From contig JAAYVE010000055.1 of assembly GCA_012517315.1 (NCBI GenBank), positions 99,878 to 163,877 of the forward strand: DNA of 64,000 nt, written 5' to 3'. Position 1 is the stretch's first letter. Every line of letters begins with the position of its first letter. Below, piece after piece: positions 18,058-27,423 of this stretch. The translations under genes were made by a program, and so were the position numbers. The notes beneath the pieces were generated by a model. It was given only the letters and a program-made list of their open reading frames with translations. It was not told the origin of the DNA and ran no database searches. This stretch comes from Deltaproteobacteria bacterium (GTDB taxonomy: Bacteria; Desulfobacterota; Syntrophobacteria; Syntrophobacterales; Syntrophobacteraceae).

Positions 18058-20391
18058 TCACAGCTTTCTTTTCTTCTTTTCCGCCATCTTTTTCAGATAA
18101 TTCAGGGCAATCCTATTGTCGGGATTCATCTGCGTCGCCTCCCGGAAAAGCTCCTCCGCCTGCCTGAGGTTGTTCTTCTTCAGGTGACTGATCCCCAGGT
18201 TGGTCAACACCTCGTCCTGGTAGGGAGGTGACAGCGCCCGGCACGCTTCATAGTATGCAATAGCCGAATCATAGTTCTTCAAGATCATGTGCACATATCC
18301 GAGGTTGAAAAAGACGTCAGGAGACTTGTCGTTGACCTCAAGGGCTTTTTCATAGTGTTCCATGGCCTGCTTGAATTGCTTTTGGAATGTGAGGAGGCGT
18401 CCAAGCTGGAAGCGGGCATCGAAATGAAAAGGGGCGATGAGGATCGCCTCTTCCAAGAGTCTCCTGGCATTTTCAGGATCTTTGTCGAACATCTCCTTGG
18501 CTTCTGCGACCAGATGATCCGCCGAGTCCTGGTCATTCCCCCCAAGGAGAGCCTCTCGGGGCAAGGTGGAAGCAGCGGATACCCGCATTTCCCCGGGACG
18601 TTCCGCATATCCGATCCCGGGGGAGACTGAAGAAAGGGCCTGCTGGTAGGTTGTCCGCTGCGATTCCATGAGGTGTTTGCGTGCAATGGCGTTCTCAGGG
18701 TTGAGAACGAGGGCCTTCCTAAAGAACTGCTCGGCCTTCTCCGGATCGTCCTTTTTCAGGTAAATGACGGCAAGGTTTGTGAGGACCTCATCCCCGTATG
18801 CCGGTTTCAATTCCAAGCAGGACCCGTAACTCCGGATCGCCGCGTCCAATTCCCCAATGGCCATGTAGGCGCATCCCAGATTGAAATACAGCTCCGCCGA
18901 ACTTCCATTCAATCGGAGCGCTTCTTCATAGCGTTTCACTGCGCCTTGGTAGTCACGCCTGTTGTGCATAAGTTGTCCGAGTAGAAACAGGGCCTCAAAA
19001 TGCTTTGAGTGGCGGGCAACCGCTTTTTCGAGCAGACTTTGGGCTCTTGCCGGGTCCCTCTCCATAGCCGCTTTGGCCTCCATGACCCAGGATTCCGCCT
19101 GCTTCAAGGCATCAGAGGAACCGGTCTCCCCCCCCGGACCCGCAGAACTTGGAGGAGTCATTCCCCCAGGTTCCCGGAAGTACTGCCACCAAAGGATTCC
19201 TCCACCTATGAGGACAAGGAAGAAGCACAACGCCGAAACCCACCCCCAGATTACCCGCCCCTTCTTTGGGACGCAGGCGTAACCGGAGCCACCTGCGCGG
19301 GAAACCAGATCCTCCCACCGAAACGCGGCAAGCGTGGGCCGCCTGGGCGCTGCAGCGGAGTCGGCAGGAGTTTGGCAGGCAGTCTGTTCCGAGAGGCGAT
19401 GAGCAGAGGGTTTCCCCCCTTCCTCGTCTCCCCCTTCGGCCAGCAACGGGACGGTGGCAGCATCCTCCCCTGACTCCGCCGGTTTCGAAGATGGCGCGGC
19501 GTCCTGTCTGTCATGGACATGAACGTGCTCCTCGGGCTTTGCCGCCCGCAGGGCCCGAAGCATTTCCATCGGATCCTGGAATCGCTCGCCGGGATGTTTG
19601 GCCAGGGCCCTTCGAATGATGTTCGCCCAGGCTCTGGGAATGTGGATGTTGAGCACATCGGGCGGAATCGGTTCCATCTGAACGATCTTGTAGGCGAGGG
19701 TGGCGGTGTTGTCCGCCTCAAAGGGCCTCTCTCCCGTGAGGGCCTCGTAAATCACCGCCCCCAGGGAGAAAATGTCCGACCGGATATCCACTTCCTGACC
19801 GGTGATTTGTTCGGGAGACATGTAATAGGGGGTTCCGTAGACCGTTCCCGTTCTCAGCATGGAAAGGGAGGGCATTTTGGCGACGCCGAAATCCATCACC
19901 TTGACGATGCCCTGGTCGGTGATCATGATGTTGCCGGGTTTGATGTCCCGGTGCACGATCCGCCGATCGTGAGCCGCATTCAGTGCCATGAGCACCTGTT
20001 CAAAGATCCCGGCTGCCTCCTGGATCGTCAATATCCGGTCCTCGTTAAACACTTGCGTGAGGGTCCTGCCTTGGAGAAACTCCATGCAGACGTAATCGAA
20101 ATCGCCCGTTTGGCCGTGGGCGTAGATGCTCACAATATTGGGGTGAGCAAGACAACCCGCCGCTTCGACTTCCCTCACGAGCCTCTTACGTGCTTCCTCC
20201 AGGCGAATCCGGTCTTTTTCGGGCAGAGCAGCATCCTCTTTTCCCGGGATGACCTTAATGGCCACCGTCTGAAGATGCTCAGTATCGAAGGCTTTGAAGA
20301 CAAGGCTCTCTGTGCCGCCACCGAGGAACGCATCCAGCCTGAACCGATCGATGGTCTGTCCCAGGAGGCTGTCTGGGGACGCCCATTCCAT
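18058..20391 (-). CDS. Membrane Ser/Thr protein kinase with duplicated extracytoplasmic TPR module
   Basis: A 777-residue Hanks-type kinase. The kinase domain spans about 15-285, with glycine loop LGGGTESLVFKAFD, ATP lysine in VAIKVI (Lys46), catalytic HRDIKPGN (147-154) and DFG (167-169). A low-complexity linker leads to one transmembrane helix (about 380-402). The remainder, presumably periplasmic, has two clearly homologous blocks (about 434-575 and 626-768), each with several TPR units and the shared phrases A-K-x-M, D-E-V-L-T-N-L and P-E/D-N-x-x-A. AAGGAG lies upstream of the ATG at 20391. The periplasmic TPRs may sense a protein partner. The LysM lipoprotein is encoded next. Confidence 0.93.
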   Translation of the reverse strand: MEWASPDSLLGQTIDRFRLDAFLGGGTESLVFKAFDTEHLQTVAIKVIPGKEDAALPEKDRIRLEEARKRLVREVEAAGCLAHPNIVSIYAHGQTGDFDYVCMEFLQGRTLTQVFNEDRILTIQEAAGIFEQVLMALNAAHDRRIVHRDIKPGNIMITDQGIVKVMDFGVAKMPSLSMLRTGTVYGTPYYMSPEQITGQEVDIRSDIFSLGAVIYEALTGERPFEADNTATLAYKIVQMEPIPPDVLNIHIPRAWANIIRRALAKHPGERFQDPMEMLRALRAAKPEEHVHVHDRQDAAPSSKPAESGEDAATVPLLAEGGDEEGGKPSAHRLSEQTACQTPADSAAAPRRPTLAAFRWEDLVSRAGGSGYACVPKKGRVIWGWVSALCFFLVLIGGGILWWQYFREPGGMTPPSSAGPGGETGSSDALKQAESWVMEAKAAMERDPARAQSLLEKAVARHSKHFEALFLLGQLMHNRRDYQGAVKRYEEALRLNGSSAELYFNLGCAYMAIGELDAAIRSYGSCLELKPAYGDEVLTNLAVIYLKKDDPEKAEQFFRKALVLNPENAIARKHLMESQRTTYQQALSSVSPGIGYAERPGEMRVSAASTLPREALLGGNDQDSADHLVAEAKEMFDKDPENARRLLEEAILIAPFHFDARFQLGRLLTFQKQFKQAMEHYEKALEVNDKSPDVFFNLGYVHMILKNYDSAIAYYEACRALSPPYQDEVLTNLGISHLKKNNLRQAEELFREATQMNPDNRIALNYLKKMAEKKKRKL

Positions 20392-20664
20392 GGCATCTCC
20401 TTGCGGTGACGGGAGAGACTGAGAGAACCTCGTGTCCGGTCACCACCCATGGGATTTCCCGTTGCACTGCCGGGCGCCTGTACCATGAGACATCAGATCG
20501 AACTGGAGGGAACTGGCAAAACGGGCCCAAAGGCGGCATTTTCATGCATAACGACTCGTTAAGAGTCATCTAACTCATTTGTGCGTGGGGAGCAACCGGC
20601 AAGTTGCGTAGGTATGGGCACGAACCGCCCTCTTACCATTTGTGCATTCCAGGCTCCGCTTCCT

Positions 20665-21732
20665 TCAACGCCTCGAGGTCAGGAAGAAATGCGCCAGGCC
20701 ATCCACCACCCGCTCCATGAAGGCATAATCCAGCTTTTCCATTGTATCACCCCGGGTGTGGTAATAAGGATTCCTGTAGAAAGCCGAATCGGTGATCATG
20801 ACGGCGGGGTACCCATGATCCCAGAAGGAGACGTGATCACTCAGACGAACGGAAGGCAGCAGCCAACCATTGAAGGGAACGGCCAAGGCTACCGCAGGCA
20901 GGGAAGCCTTTTGCCGGAAGGCATGCAGGAGACCGTGTGTGAGACCCCTGGATGCCAAATTCCCCACAATCCCGATGAAATCCCCCCGTTTGGGATAGTT
21001 GAGGAACATGAGGGGAAAAGGATAACTCTGACAGCCAGGTTCATGACAGGTGTACCCCACCATTTCAAGGCAGACCATTCCGTCAATCCGAACCCCTCCT
21101 CTCTTGGCATCGGCCGCGTGAATCCTGCTTCCCATTCCCTCGGTCATGAAGACGGGTGGCTCCTCAAGGGCAAAGGATACGAACGTCAAGGCAAGATCCG
21201 CCCGTTCCGCCCCTTGGAGAGAGGCAAGGCGCCTGGCCAGTTCGAGCTGCACCGCAATGGCACTTGCGTTATCGTCCGCTCCCACCGTGCCTTCCAGCGA
21301 ATCGTAATGGGCTCCGACCACATAGTGGAGAGTCGGGCTGGCACTCAGCTCGATCCGCCCGATGACGTTGGCGACCTCCATTCCATCCCATTCGTAATGG
21401 CGCAACTGCACAGGGATTCCTGCATCCTCGTAGACTTGGCGCACATAATCCCTTGCACTGGCCAGACTCTTCGGGAAACGAACGCTCCGCTCTCCGATAC
21501 GCACCGTCAACTGTTCCACGTGCCTGCGGAGCTTCTCCTGGACACGCCCCATTTCCACCATTTTCGATTCCTCCCCACTTGTCGCAATGCCAACCGGAGT
21601 TCGATGCAGGGCATGAACCGCGACCAAAAGGCAGAAGGTCGACAACGTGAATTTCAAAGGCCACCTGGAAAATCCATTTTTCCCCGTTGCACAACGGTCT
21701 TCAGGCTTTAACTTCCCGTTGGACCGCAGCAT
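20665..21732 (-). CDS. M28-family zinc aminopeptidase-like protein
   Basis: About 355 residues. A transmembrane or signal segment lies near the N-terminus (around residues 22-42). The body has M28 metal ligands in order: G-A-H-Y-D-S, G-A-D-D-N-A-S-A, the catalytic E-E in F-A-L-E-E-P, the C-L-E-M-V-G-Y block, and a last histidine in P-Y-Y-H-T-R-G-D-T. This order fits a cocatalytic dizinc exopeptidase acting outside the cytoplasm. The start is uncertain: the ATG at 21732 avoids overlap with the divergent photolyase gene but lacks a clear ribosome-binding site; 21795 is possible. Confidence 0.85.
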   Translation of the reverse strand: MLRSNGKLKPEDRCATGKNGFSRWPLKFTLSTFCLLVAVHALHRTPVGIATSGEESKMVEMGRVQEKLRRHVEQLTVRIGERSVRFPKSLASARDYVRQVYEDAGIPVQLRHYEWDGMEVANVIGRIELSASPTLHYVVGAHYDSLEGTVGADDNASAIAVQLELARRLASLQGAERADLALTFVSFALEEPPVFMTEGMGSRIHAADAKRGGVRIDGMVCLEMVGYTCHEPGCQSYPFPLMFLNYPKRGDFIGIVGNLASRGLTHGLLHAFRQKASLPAVALAVPFNGWLLPSVRLSDHVSFWDHGYPAVMITDSAFYRNPYYHTRGDTMEKLDYAFMERVVDGLAHFFLTSRR

Positions 21733-21774
21733 GATTGGGCGGAGCAGCAATTCAACGATTATACGGAGTCGCCC

Positions 21775-23241
21775 GTGATCACACAAGTACCACATATCAG
21801 AATCCGGTCCGTGAACGAGGCACAGGTCAACACCAACGGTGCGTTCGTGTTGTATTGGATGATCGCCTTTCGAAGGATCCAGTGGAATTTCAGCCTACAG
21901 CGCGCGGCGGAATGGGCTTTGGGGCTGGGAAAGCCCCTTTTGATTCTGGAAGCCCTTCGATGCGACTACCCCTGGGCGAGCGACCGCCTTCACCGATTCG
22001 TCCTCCAGGGAATGGAAGAAAACGCCAAGCGCCTTGAAGACCGTCCCGTTCTCTATTTTCCCTTTGTGGAACGGGAAAAGGGACAGGGGAAAGGGCTCCT
22101 GGAGGCTCTGTCGACCCTTGCCTGCGTCGTGGTCACGGATGATTACCCGGCCTTTTTCCTTCCCAGAATGGTCGCAACCGCAGGCAGGAAGCTTCCCGTC
22201 AAGCTGGAGGCGGTGGATTCCAACGGATTGCTTCCCCTTCGCGCAGCGGACCATGTCTTCTATTCGGCCTTCCTTCTTCGCCAGTTCCTTCACAGGGAAC
22301 TGCCCAACCATCTGGTGGAGTTTCCCCTCGAAGATCCACTGGCCCATTTGCAGGTGCCCCCTCTTCATAGACTGCCAAAAGAGGTCCTCCAAAAATGGCC
22401 TCCCTCGACGGAAGACCTCCCATCTCTTCTTGCCGGGGCCTTGACCGGCCTTCCCATCGACCATTCGGTGGGGAATGCTCCTGTAACGGGGGGAAGCCGG
22501 GCCGGTGAAGAGACCCTCCGCTCATTCGTAGAGGAAAAAGTACCCCTTTACCACACGGGGCGGAACCACCCCGACGAAAAGGCAACCAGCGGCCTTTCTC
22601 CATACCTCCACTTCGGTCACGTTTCCGTGCACCAAGTTTTCTCGGAATTGGCCCGGGCCGAAGGCTGGTCCATTGAGAAACTGGCTTCCAAAGGGGGAGG
22701 ACGACGAGAAGGCTGGTGGGGCATGTCCCCGGGAGCGGAGGCATTTCTCGATGAACTGGTCACTTGGAGGGAATTGGGGTTCAACCTGTGCTCCAGGCAA
22801 GATGATTACGACCGTCTCCATTCCCTTCCCCCATGGGCATTGGATGACCTCCTGCAACACGCTGCGGACCCGCGCCCATACCTATACTCCCTAGAGGAGT
22901 TCGAAGGAGCCCAGACGCACGATCCCCTGTGGAACGCCGCCCAGATCCAACTGGTGCGCGAAGGCCGCATCCACAACTATCTGCGCATGCTGTGGGGAAA
23001 GAAGATCCTCCATTGGTCCGCATCACCGCAGGAGGCCCTGGAAATCATGATCGAACTCAACAACAAGTACGCCCTCGACGGACGAGACCCCAACTCATAC
23101 ACCGGGATCATGTGGATCCTGGGAAGATATGACAGACCCTGGGCCCCTTCTCGTCCCGTCTTCGGCAGAGTCCGTTACATGAGTTCCAGGAACACCTTGA
23201 GAAAGCTGAAAGTCGCTGAGTACCTGAAGAAATACCGGTGA
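21775..23241 (+). CDS. phr: Class II deoxyribodipyrimidine (CPD) photolyase
   Basis: A 488-residue FAD enzyme that repairs UV-induced cyclobutane pyrimidine dimers using light. Class II features are visible: the N-terminal V-L-Y-W-M-I-A-F-R-R segment, S-P-Y-L-H-F-G-H-V-S, the W-R-E-L-G-F-N-x-C block, A-Q-T-H-D-P-L-W-N-A-A-Q, and H-N-Y-L-R-M-L-W-G-K-K-I-L followed by L-N-N-K-Y-A-L-D-G-R-D-P-N-S. The length matches the class. The GTG start has CGGAG 7-8 bases upstream. Having it in a probable anaerobe suggests occasional light exposure or lateral gain. Confidence 0.92.
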   Translation: MITQVPHIRIRSVNEAQVNTNGAFVLYWMIAFRRIQWNFSLQRAAEWALGLGKPLLILEALRCDYPWASDRLHRFVLQGMEENAKRLEDRPVLYFPFVEREKGQGKGLLEALSTLACVVVTDDYPAFFLPRMVATAGRKLPVKLEAVDSNGLLPLRAADHVFYSAFLLRQFLHRELPNHLVEFPLEDPLAHLQVPPLHRLPKEVLQKWPPSTEDLPSLLAGALTGLPIDHSVGNAPVTGGSRAGEETLRSFVEEKVPLYHTGRNHPDEKATSGLSPYLHFGHVSVHQVFSELARAEGWSIEKLASKGGGRREGWWGMSPGAEAFLDELVTWRELGFNLCSRQDDYDRLHSLPPWALDDLLQHAADPRPYLYSLEEFEGAQTHDPLWNAAQIQLVREGRIHNYLRMLWGKKILHWSASPQEALEIMIELNNKYALDGRDPNSYTGIMWILGRYDRPWAPSRPVFGRVRYMSSRNTLRKLKVAEYLKKYR

Positions 23242-23268
23242 GGCGGCAACCTCCCCCTGCCGAAACGC

Positions 23269-24393
23269 TCACAAGGTCTCGTCCGGCTCCTCTGCCGTAA
23301 AACCACTCATGATTCCCAAGGGCTCGATGATTTCAGAAAGGATTCGTCCCCGGGACCAACCACTCTCCTGCTCTTTTCCCTGTGAATACAAAGCCACCAG
23401 ATGCTCTGCCCGGCTTCTCCCGTTTTCCTGACCCCTCTGCCTCGCCTCCTCGATGACCTCCCAATCCGCTCCCCGAAGGAAACGCCCGAAGGCGCCGTGA
23501 ATCTCCGGAAAAAGAAGGCGCATGAATGCGCGGGCGTTTGCAACGTAAAAACCGAGGGAGGACTTGATGCGATGGCGGACGATATGACCCAGGAGGCCCT
23601 GGGGATGGGTATCCGCAAGAAGGTCCTTCACCACTCTCGCATAGATCTCGATGGGAGTGCCGCAGTAAGTCGAGACAATCTCGTGCCAAACCTCTCCCGG
23701 GAAGATGTTTTCGTGATACTCGCCCACCTCGTGATGGATCCATGTGTCCATTTCCCCATCGGCGATGCGGACCAGCTCAGGGCCGAGACTTCCGGAGTCC
23801 CGGCGTACTCTTTCCACGTCCAGGCCATATTGTGCGAGGGCGAATTTCAAAGCTTCCCGTGCGGATGGACGCATTTCCAGGATCAGATCCCAGAGTGCGA
23901 AGAGCATGACGGAGCGCCTCGCCACGATGCGGTCCCCCTGGCGCATGATCGGTGTTGCGAAGATGTCCCTGGCAAGTTCACGATCGACAACATCCACATG
24001 AAGACCGTCCATCCGGTGCGACTCCCCCAGTCTTCCCAGAAAGAACGACGGCTTCATTCCCAGGACGTAGCCTGCTCCATACACAAGTCCCGAAGGTTTC
24101 AGGGCAGCGGAGATGAAACGGGCGTCGAAGGGATCCTGGTCGCCTTCTCCAGTGGGAATGAGGTGAAACTCTTCCTGAAGGAGGGATTCCCAGAGGTCTT
24201 CCCGCCGATCAACCCATTCCATTAGGATCGAAGGCTCCGGTTCCTCCCAGGGATTCATCTCCTGCTCCCACTTGAACAAGTCCCGCAAGCGCAGAAGCAG
24301 TCCACAAAGGGAAAAGAGACCCGCATGCCGTGCGTCGGAAATGTGACAGTTGGCCTGCACCAAGGTGATGAGATTCCTTACCTGATCGTCCAT
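23269..24393 (-). CDS. Conserved-looking hypothetical protein (374 aa)
   Basis: The ATG at 24393 is preceded by CGGAG about 12 bases upstream. The protein is soluble, helical and acidic, with W-E-Q-E-M, H-H-E-V-G-E-Y-H-E-N-I-F and Y-C-G-T-P-I-E-I-Y stretches that look conserved, and no cysteine cluster, nucleotide-binding loop or membrane segment. I do not recognise a family. The histidine- and glutamate-rich centre (around residues 230-250) might bind a metal, but that is a guess. It converges on the photolyase gene. Confidence 0.7.
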   Translation of the reverse strand: MDDQVRNLITLVQANCHISDARHAGLFSLCGLLLRLRDLFKWEQEMNPWEEPEPSILMEWVDRREDLWESLLQEEFHLIPTGEGDQDPFDARFISAALKPSGLVYGAGYVLGMKPSFFLGRLGESHRMDGLHVDVVDRELARDIFATPIMRQGDRIVARRSVMLFALWDLILEMRPSAREALKFALAQYGLDVERVRRDSGSLGPELVRIADGEMDTWIHHEVGEYHENIFPGEVWHEIVSTYCGTPIEIYARVVKDLLADTHPQGLLGHIVRHRIKSSLGFYVANARAFMRLLFPEIHGAFGRFLRGADWEVIEEARQRGQENGRSRAEHLVALYSQGKEQESGWSRGRILSEIIEPLGIMSGFTAEEPDETL

Positions 24394-25007
24394 GTCCGTT
24401 GCAACTCCGTTCTTCGCGAGTCCTGGAGACCTCCTGCAATAGCCGATACACTGGACCAGGAACCGACACGAGATCAAGCCGTAACATACCGAAGAGAAGA
24501 TTCCATCTCACCGGCGAAGTATGTCGGAGAAATGGTGGGAGCACGATTTCTCCTGGTGGAAGCGTTCCGCGCGGTTACTCTATCATACGGCCCTTTGAAA
24601 TCAGTATAACGCCTCTTTCAGGAACAATCACCCCAACCCCATCCCCAACGGGTGATTCCGCTACGACAAAGAAACCAACCGCAATTCTCCACCGCGAAAT
24701 CATCTTTCCGCTGCTCCTTTGTTGCCTCATCCTTGTAATATCTCTGCAACAACGGCCCAAGGCTCTCAAGGAGCAACTGCACCATATTCAGGACGTGGAC
24801 GCTCTGGACGGAAGCCTTTTTATGGACAGCAAACCATATGTTCCGGAGTTCGGAGACACGCACGCGGAAAAGATCGGCTGGTTCCCCCAGAAGCAACGGA
24901 ATATTGAGGAGACGGGGGCTGACGAGCGGTTCAAGTGAGATCTGCAAAAGGAGGGAAACGTGAGGGGGATGACTTTCCTATCGGCTCCGTGGAACCTGGT
25001 ACAGCCT
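24394..25007. other. Intergenic region with competing doubtful reading frames
   Basis: About 610 bases between the 374-aa protein and tupC. One frame on each strand is open across much of 24620-24940. The minus frame (from a TTG at 24947) ends in a W-G-W-G-W-G tail; the plus frame has one hydrophobic stretch and ends at 24938. Neither has a good start or a recognisable family, so I annotate no gene. Confidence 0.35.
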
Positions 25008-25730
25008 CTAATCCCTTTCCCAGGGGACCCAGACTCTACGGTCCAGGATTCCATGGCCGAAGACCTGCACGACCGGACCGGACTTGACGATCTTACCCTC
25101 GAAGAGGACCGCGACCTGTCTGGCGAGATAGGGAATCTCCGTGTAGTCATGGGTGACGAAAAGGGTGGTCATGTTCAGCTCTTCCAGTATCCCCCCAAGG
25201 TCCTCCAGAAGAACTTTTCGGGTGGGGTAGTCGAGGGACGCAAACGGTTCGTCCAGAAAGAGCAATTCCGGTTCCACGGCAAATGCCCTCGCGAGGCTTG
25301 TCCTTTGGGCCTCCCCCCCAGACAGGTTCCTAGCCGGCCGCTTGGCCAGGTGGGCCACACCGAAGCGCTCCAGCCATTTCTCGCATCGATCGGCGGCATC
25401 CTTTCTAGACAGTCCCCTGATGCGCAGGGGGATCGTGATGTTTCGGGCCACCGTCGTGTCCAGAAGAAGGGCGTCTTGAAAAACAAGGGCCATGCGCCGG
25501 CGGATGGCCAGAAGATTGCCGTTGCCGGCAGCAACCCCATCGATTTGAATCGTTCCCGAAGTGGGCTTTTGCAGAAGGGCCAGGGTCAGCAGTAGGCTGG
25601 ATTTCCCGGCCCCATTTGGACCCACCAGAGCCAGGACCTCCGCCTTGTGCAGGACGAGATGCTCTACGCTGAAAATCTCCCTACCGGACAGCGTCAGGCG
25701 AAGGTCCCGAGCCTCGAGCATCGGCTTCAT
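25008..25730 (-). CDS. tupC: Tungstate ABC transporter, ATP-binding protein
   Basis: A 240-residue ABC ATPase with Walker A GPNGAGKSS, signature LSGGEAQR, Walker B LLFLDEPFASLD and the switch histidine in T-H-D-Y. The ATG overlaps the permease stop (ATGA). The final third is short, without the molybdate-binding MOP domain that ModC often carries. Together with the TupB-like permease and TupA-like binding protein, this powers oxyanion uptake across the inner membrane. Tungstate rather than molybdate is inferred from the TupA-like binding protein. Confidence 0.88.
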   Translation of the reverse strand: MKPMLEARDLRLTLSGREIFSVEHLVLHKAEVLALVGPNGAGKSSLLLTLALLQKPTSGTIQIDGVAAGNGNLLAIRRRMALVFQDALLLDTTVARNITIPLRIRGLSRKDAADRCEKWLERFGVAHLAKRPARNLSGGEAQRTSLARAFAVEPELLFLDEPFASLDYPTRKVLLEDLGGILEELNMTTLFVTHDYTEIPYLARQVAVLFEGKIVKSGPVVQVFGHGILDRRVWVPWERD

Positions 25731-26425
25731 GGCCGCCTTCCCCTCTGCTGCAAATAACTCAGCGATGCCATGATGGAAAAGCTCAGGAGCAGCAAAATGA
25801 TGCTCAGGGCTGTCGCCATTTCGAAGCTTCCCTTGGAAACCTCCAGGACGGTAGCCGTGGTGAGGACACGGGTGTAGCCCCGCACGTTCCCCCCCACCAT
25901 CATGGAGGCCCCCACTTCACTGATGACCCCGCCGAAACCGGCGATAACCGCTGCAAGGATCCCCAACCGCGCTTCCCATATGATGAGGAAGAGAAACTGA
26001 AACTGCGTCGCCCCCAGGGACAGGATCTGCAAACGGAGTTTGGGGTTGACGGACTGGATGGCGGCCATACTGAAACCCGCCACAATGGGTGAGGCGATCA
26101 CGGCCTGAGCGATGATCATGGCGGCAGGTGAGTAAAGGAGGCCGAGCATCCCCAGGGGACCGTAGCGGGTCAGGCAAAGCCAGGTGGCAAGGCCCACCAC
26201 TACAGGGGGCAGGCCCATGCCGAAATTCACGAGGCTCACAAGAAAACCCCGCCCCATAAAGCCGGTGAGGGCCAGCACCGTCCCCATCGGGATGCCGATA
26301 AGAACGCTGATGAGGGTGGCGATCCCCGATACTTGGAGGGTTAGGAGCGTGATTTGCAGGACCTCCCGGTCCAGGGAGATCAACAACCTTACCGCCTCGA
26401 TGATCCCGTCTAAAATGACATCCAC
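25727..26425 (-). CDS. tupB: Tungstate ABC transporter, permease
   Basis: A 232-residue inner-membrane permease with five to six hydrophobic helices. It carries the ABC-permease cytoplasmic loop pattern around G-A-T-Q-F-Q-F-L-F-L and G-F-G-G-V-I-S-E-V-G-A-S-M-M-V-G-G-N, characteristic of the TupB/WtpB group. The start is a GTG at 26425 with GAAGGTGG upstream. It begins 31 bases after the tupA stop and overlaps tupC by four bases, so the three genes form one operon. Confidence 0.88.
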   Translation of the reverse strand: MDVILDGIIEAVRLLISLDREVLQITLLTLQVSGIATLISVLIGIPMGTVLALTGFMGRGFLVSLVNFGMGLPPVVVGLATWLCLTRYGPLGMLGLLYSPAAMIIAQAVIASPIVAGFSMAAIQSVNPKLRLQILSLGATQFQFLFLIIWEARLGILAAVIAGFGGVISEVGASMMVGGNVRGYTRVLTTATVLEVSKGSFEMATALSIILLLLSFSIMASLSYLQQRGRRP

Positions 26426-26456
26426 GCGCCACCTTCACCCAGATGTCCAATACCTC

Positions 26457-27296
26457 CTACTCTTTTCCCGCATCGGGGAAAAAGAGAGACTGGCCGAATT
26501 TTTCCTTGCCGAATTCCCCTATCATTTTCTGGACCTCGGGGGCAACCATAAACTCCACGTAAGCCTTGGCTCCAGCAGCGTTCACTTTATTGAACTTCTC
26601 GTGATTGACCTGCATGACGTGGTAAATGTTGAGGAGTTCCCTGTCGCCCTCTGACAGAATATCCAGATTCAGGTTCGCCCTTTGAGCCAGATAGGTGCCC
26701 CGGTCCGTGAGGGTGTAGGCTTCTTTTTCCGAAGCCATCCGCAGGGTTGCCCCCATCCCTTGGCCTGACTCCAGGTACCATTTACTTCCGGCGGGGGTCA
26801 CCTCCGCTTTCTTCCAGACGGAAAGCTCCTTCTTGTGTGTTCCGGAATCGTCACCCCGGGAGATGAAGACAGATCCCTTGGCAGCGATGGTTTTCAGGGC
26901 TTCCGGGCTGGGCTTTCCCTTGATACCCGCCGGGTCCTTGGGAGGGCCTACGAGGACAAAGTCATTGAACATGACACGCCTATAGTTGATGACCGTGCCG
27001 GCATCCACCAGTTTCTTTTCTGAAGCGGGGGCGTGGGTCAGGAGGACATCCGCCTCCCCCTTTTCTCCCATGGCCAGTGCCTGGCCCGTACCCACGGAAA
27101 TGGTTTTGACGCGATAGCCTGTCTTTTTTTCGAAGACCGGGTGGAGAAGGTCCAGAAGTCCAGAATCTACCGTGGAAGTCGTGGTGGCAAGGATTAGGTC
27201 CCTGACCGCCGGCTCGGGACCAATCTTCTGAGCGTGAAGCGATGGTGCCGCCAGAAAGAACACTAACGCAAAAATCACATAAAAAGACTTCCTCAT
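26457..27296 (-). CDS. tupA: Tungstate ABC transporter, periplasmic binding protein
   Basis: A 279-residue exported binding protein. The signal peptide is at about 1-22 and the ATG at 27296 has AAAGGAAG upstream. The mature N-terminus has the oxyanion-binding L-A-T-T-T-S-T-V-D-S-G-L motif that marks TupA, and later S-R-G-D-D-S-G-T-H and G-Q-G-M-G-A-T-L-R-M, also typical. TupA binds tungstate for cofactors such as those of tungsten formate dehydrogenases and aldehyde oxidoreductases, common in syntrophic and sulfate-reducing bacteria. No such enzyme is encoded in this window. Confidence 0.9.
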   Translation of the reverse strand: MRKSFYVIFALVFFLAAPSLHAQKIGPEPAVRDLILATTTSTVDSGLLDLLHPVFEKKTGYRVKTISVGTGQALAMGEKGEADVLLTHAPASEKKLVDAGTVINYRRVMFNDFVLVGPPKDPAGIKGKPSPEALKTIAAKGSVFISRGDDSGTHKKELSVWKKAEVTPAGSKWYLESGQGMGATLRMASEKEAYTLTDRGTYLAQRANLNLDILSEGDRELLNIYHVMQVNHEKFNKVNAAGAKAYVEFMVAPEVQKMIGEFGKEKFGQSLFFPDAGKE

Positions 27297-27423
27297 CACG
27301 CTTCCTTTCCTCTTGCTCTCATGGTTCCTATGCAGGATCACCGATCTACTCACGAAGACACGCTCCTCACATCCCTCGACTCAAATGAGCGGGGCCGGGA
27401 GTCACATATCACCCGATGGAATT

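Noticed and set aside
24618..24947. A minus-strand frame of 109 codons downstream of tupC, and a competing plus-strand frame
   Set aside because: It needs a TTG start without a good ribosome-binding site, ends in a low-complexity W-G run, and matches no family I know. The plus-strand frame is equally weak.
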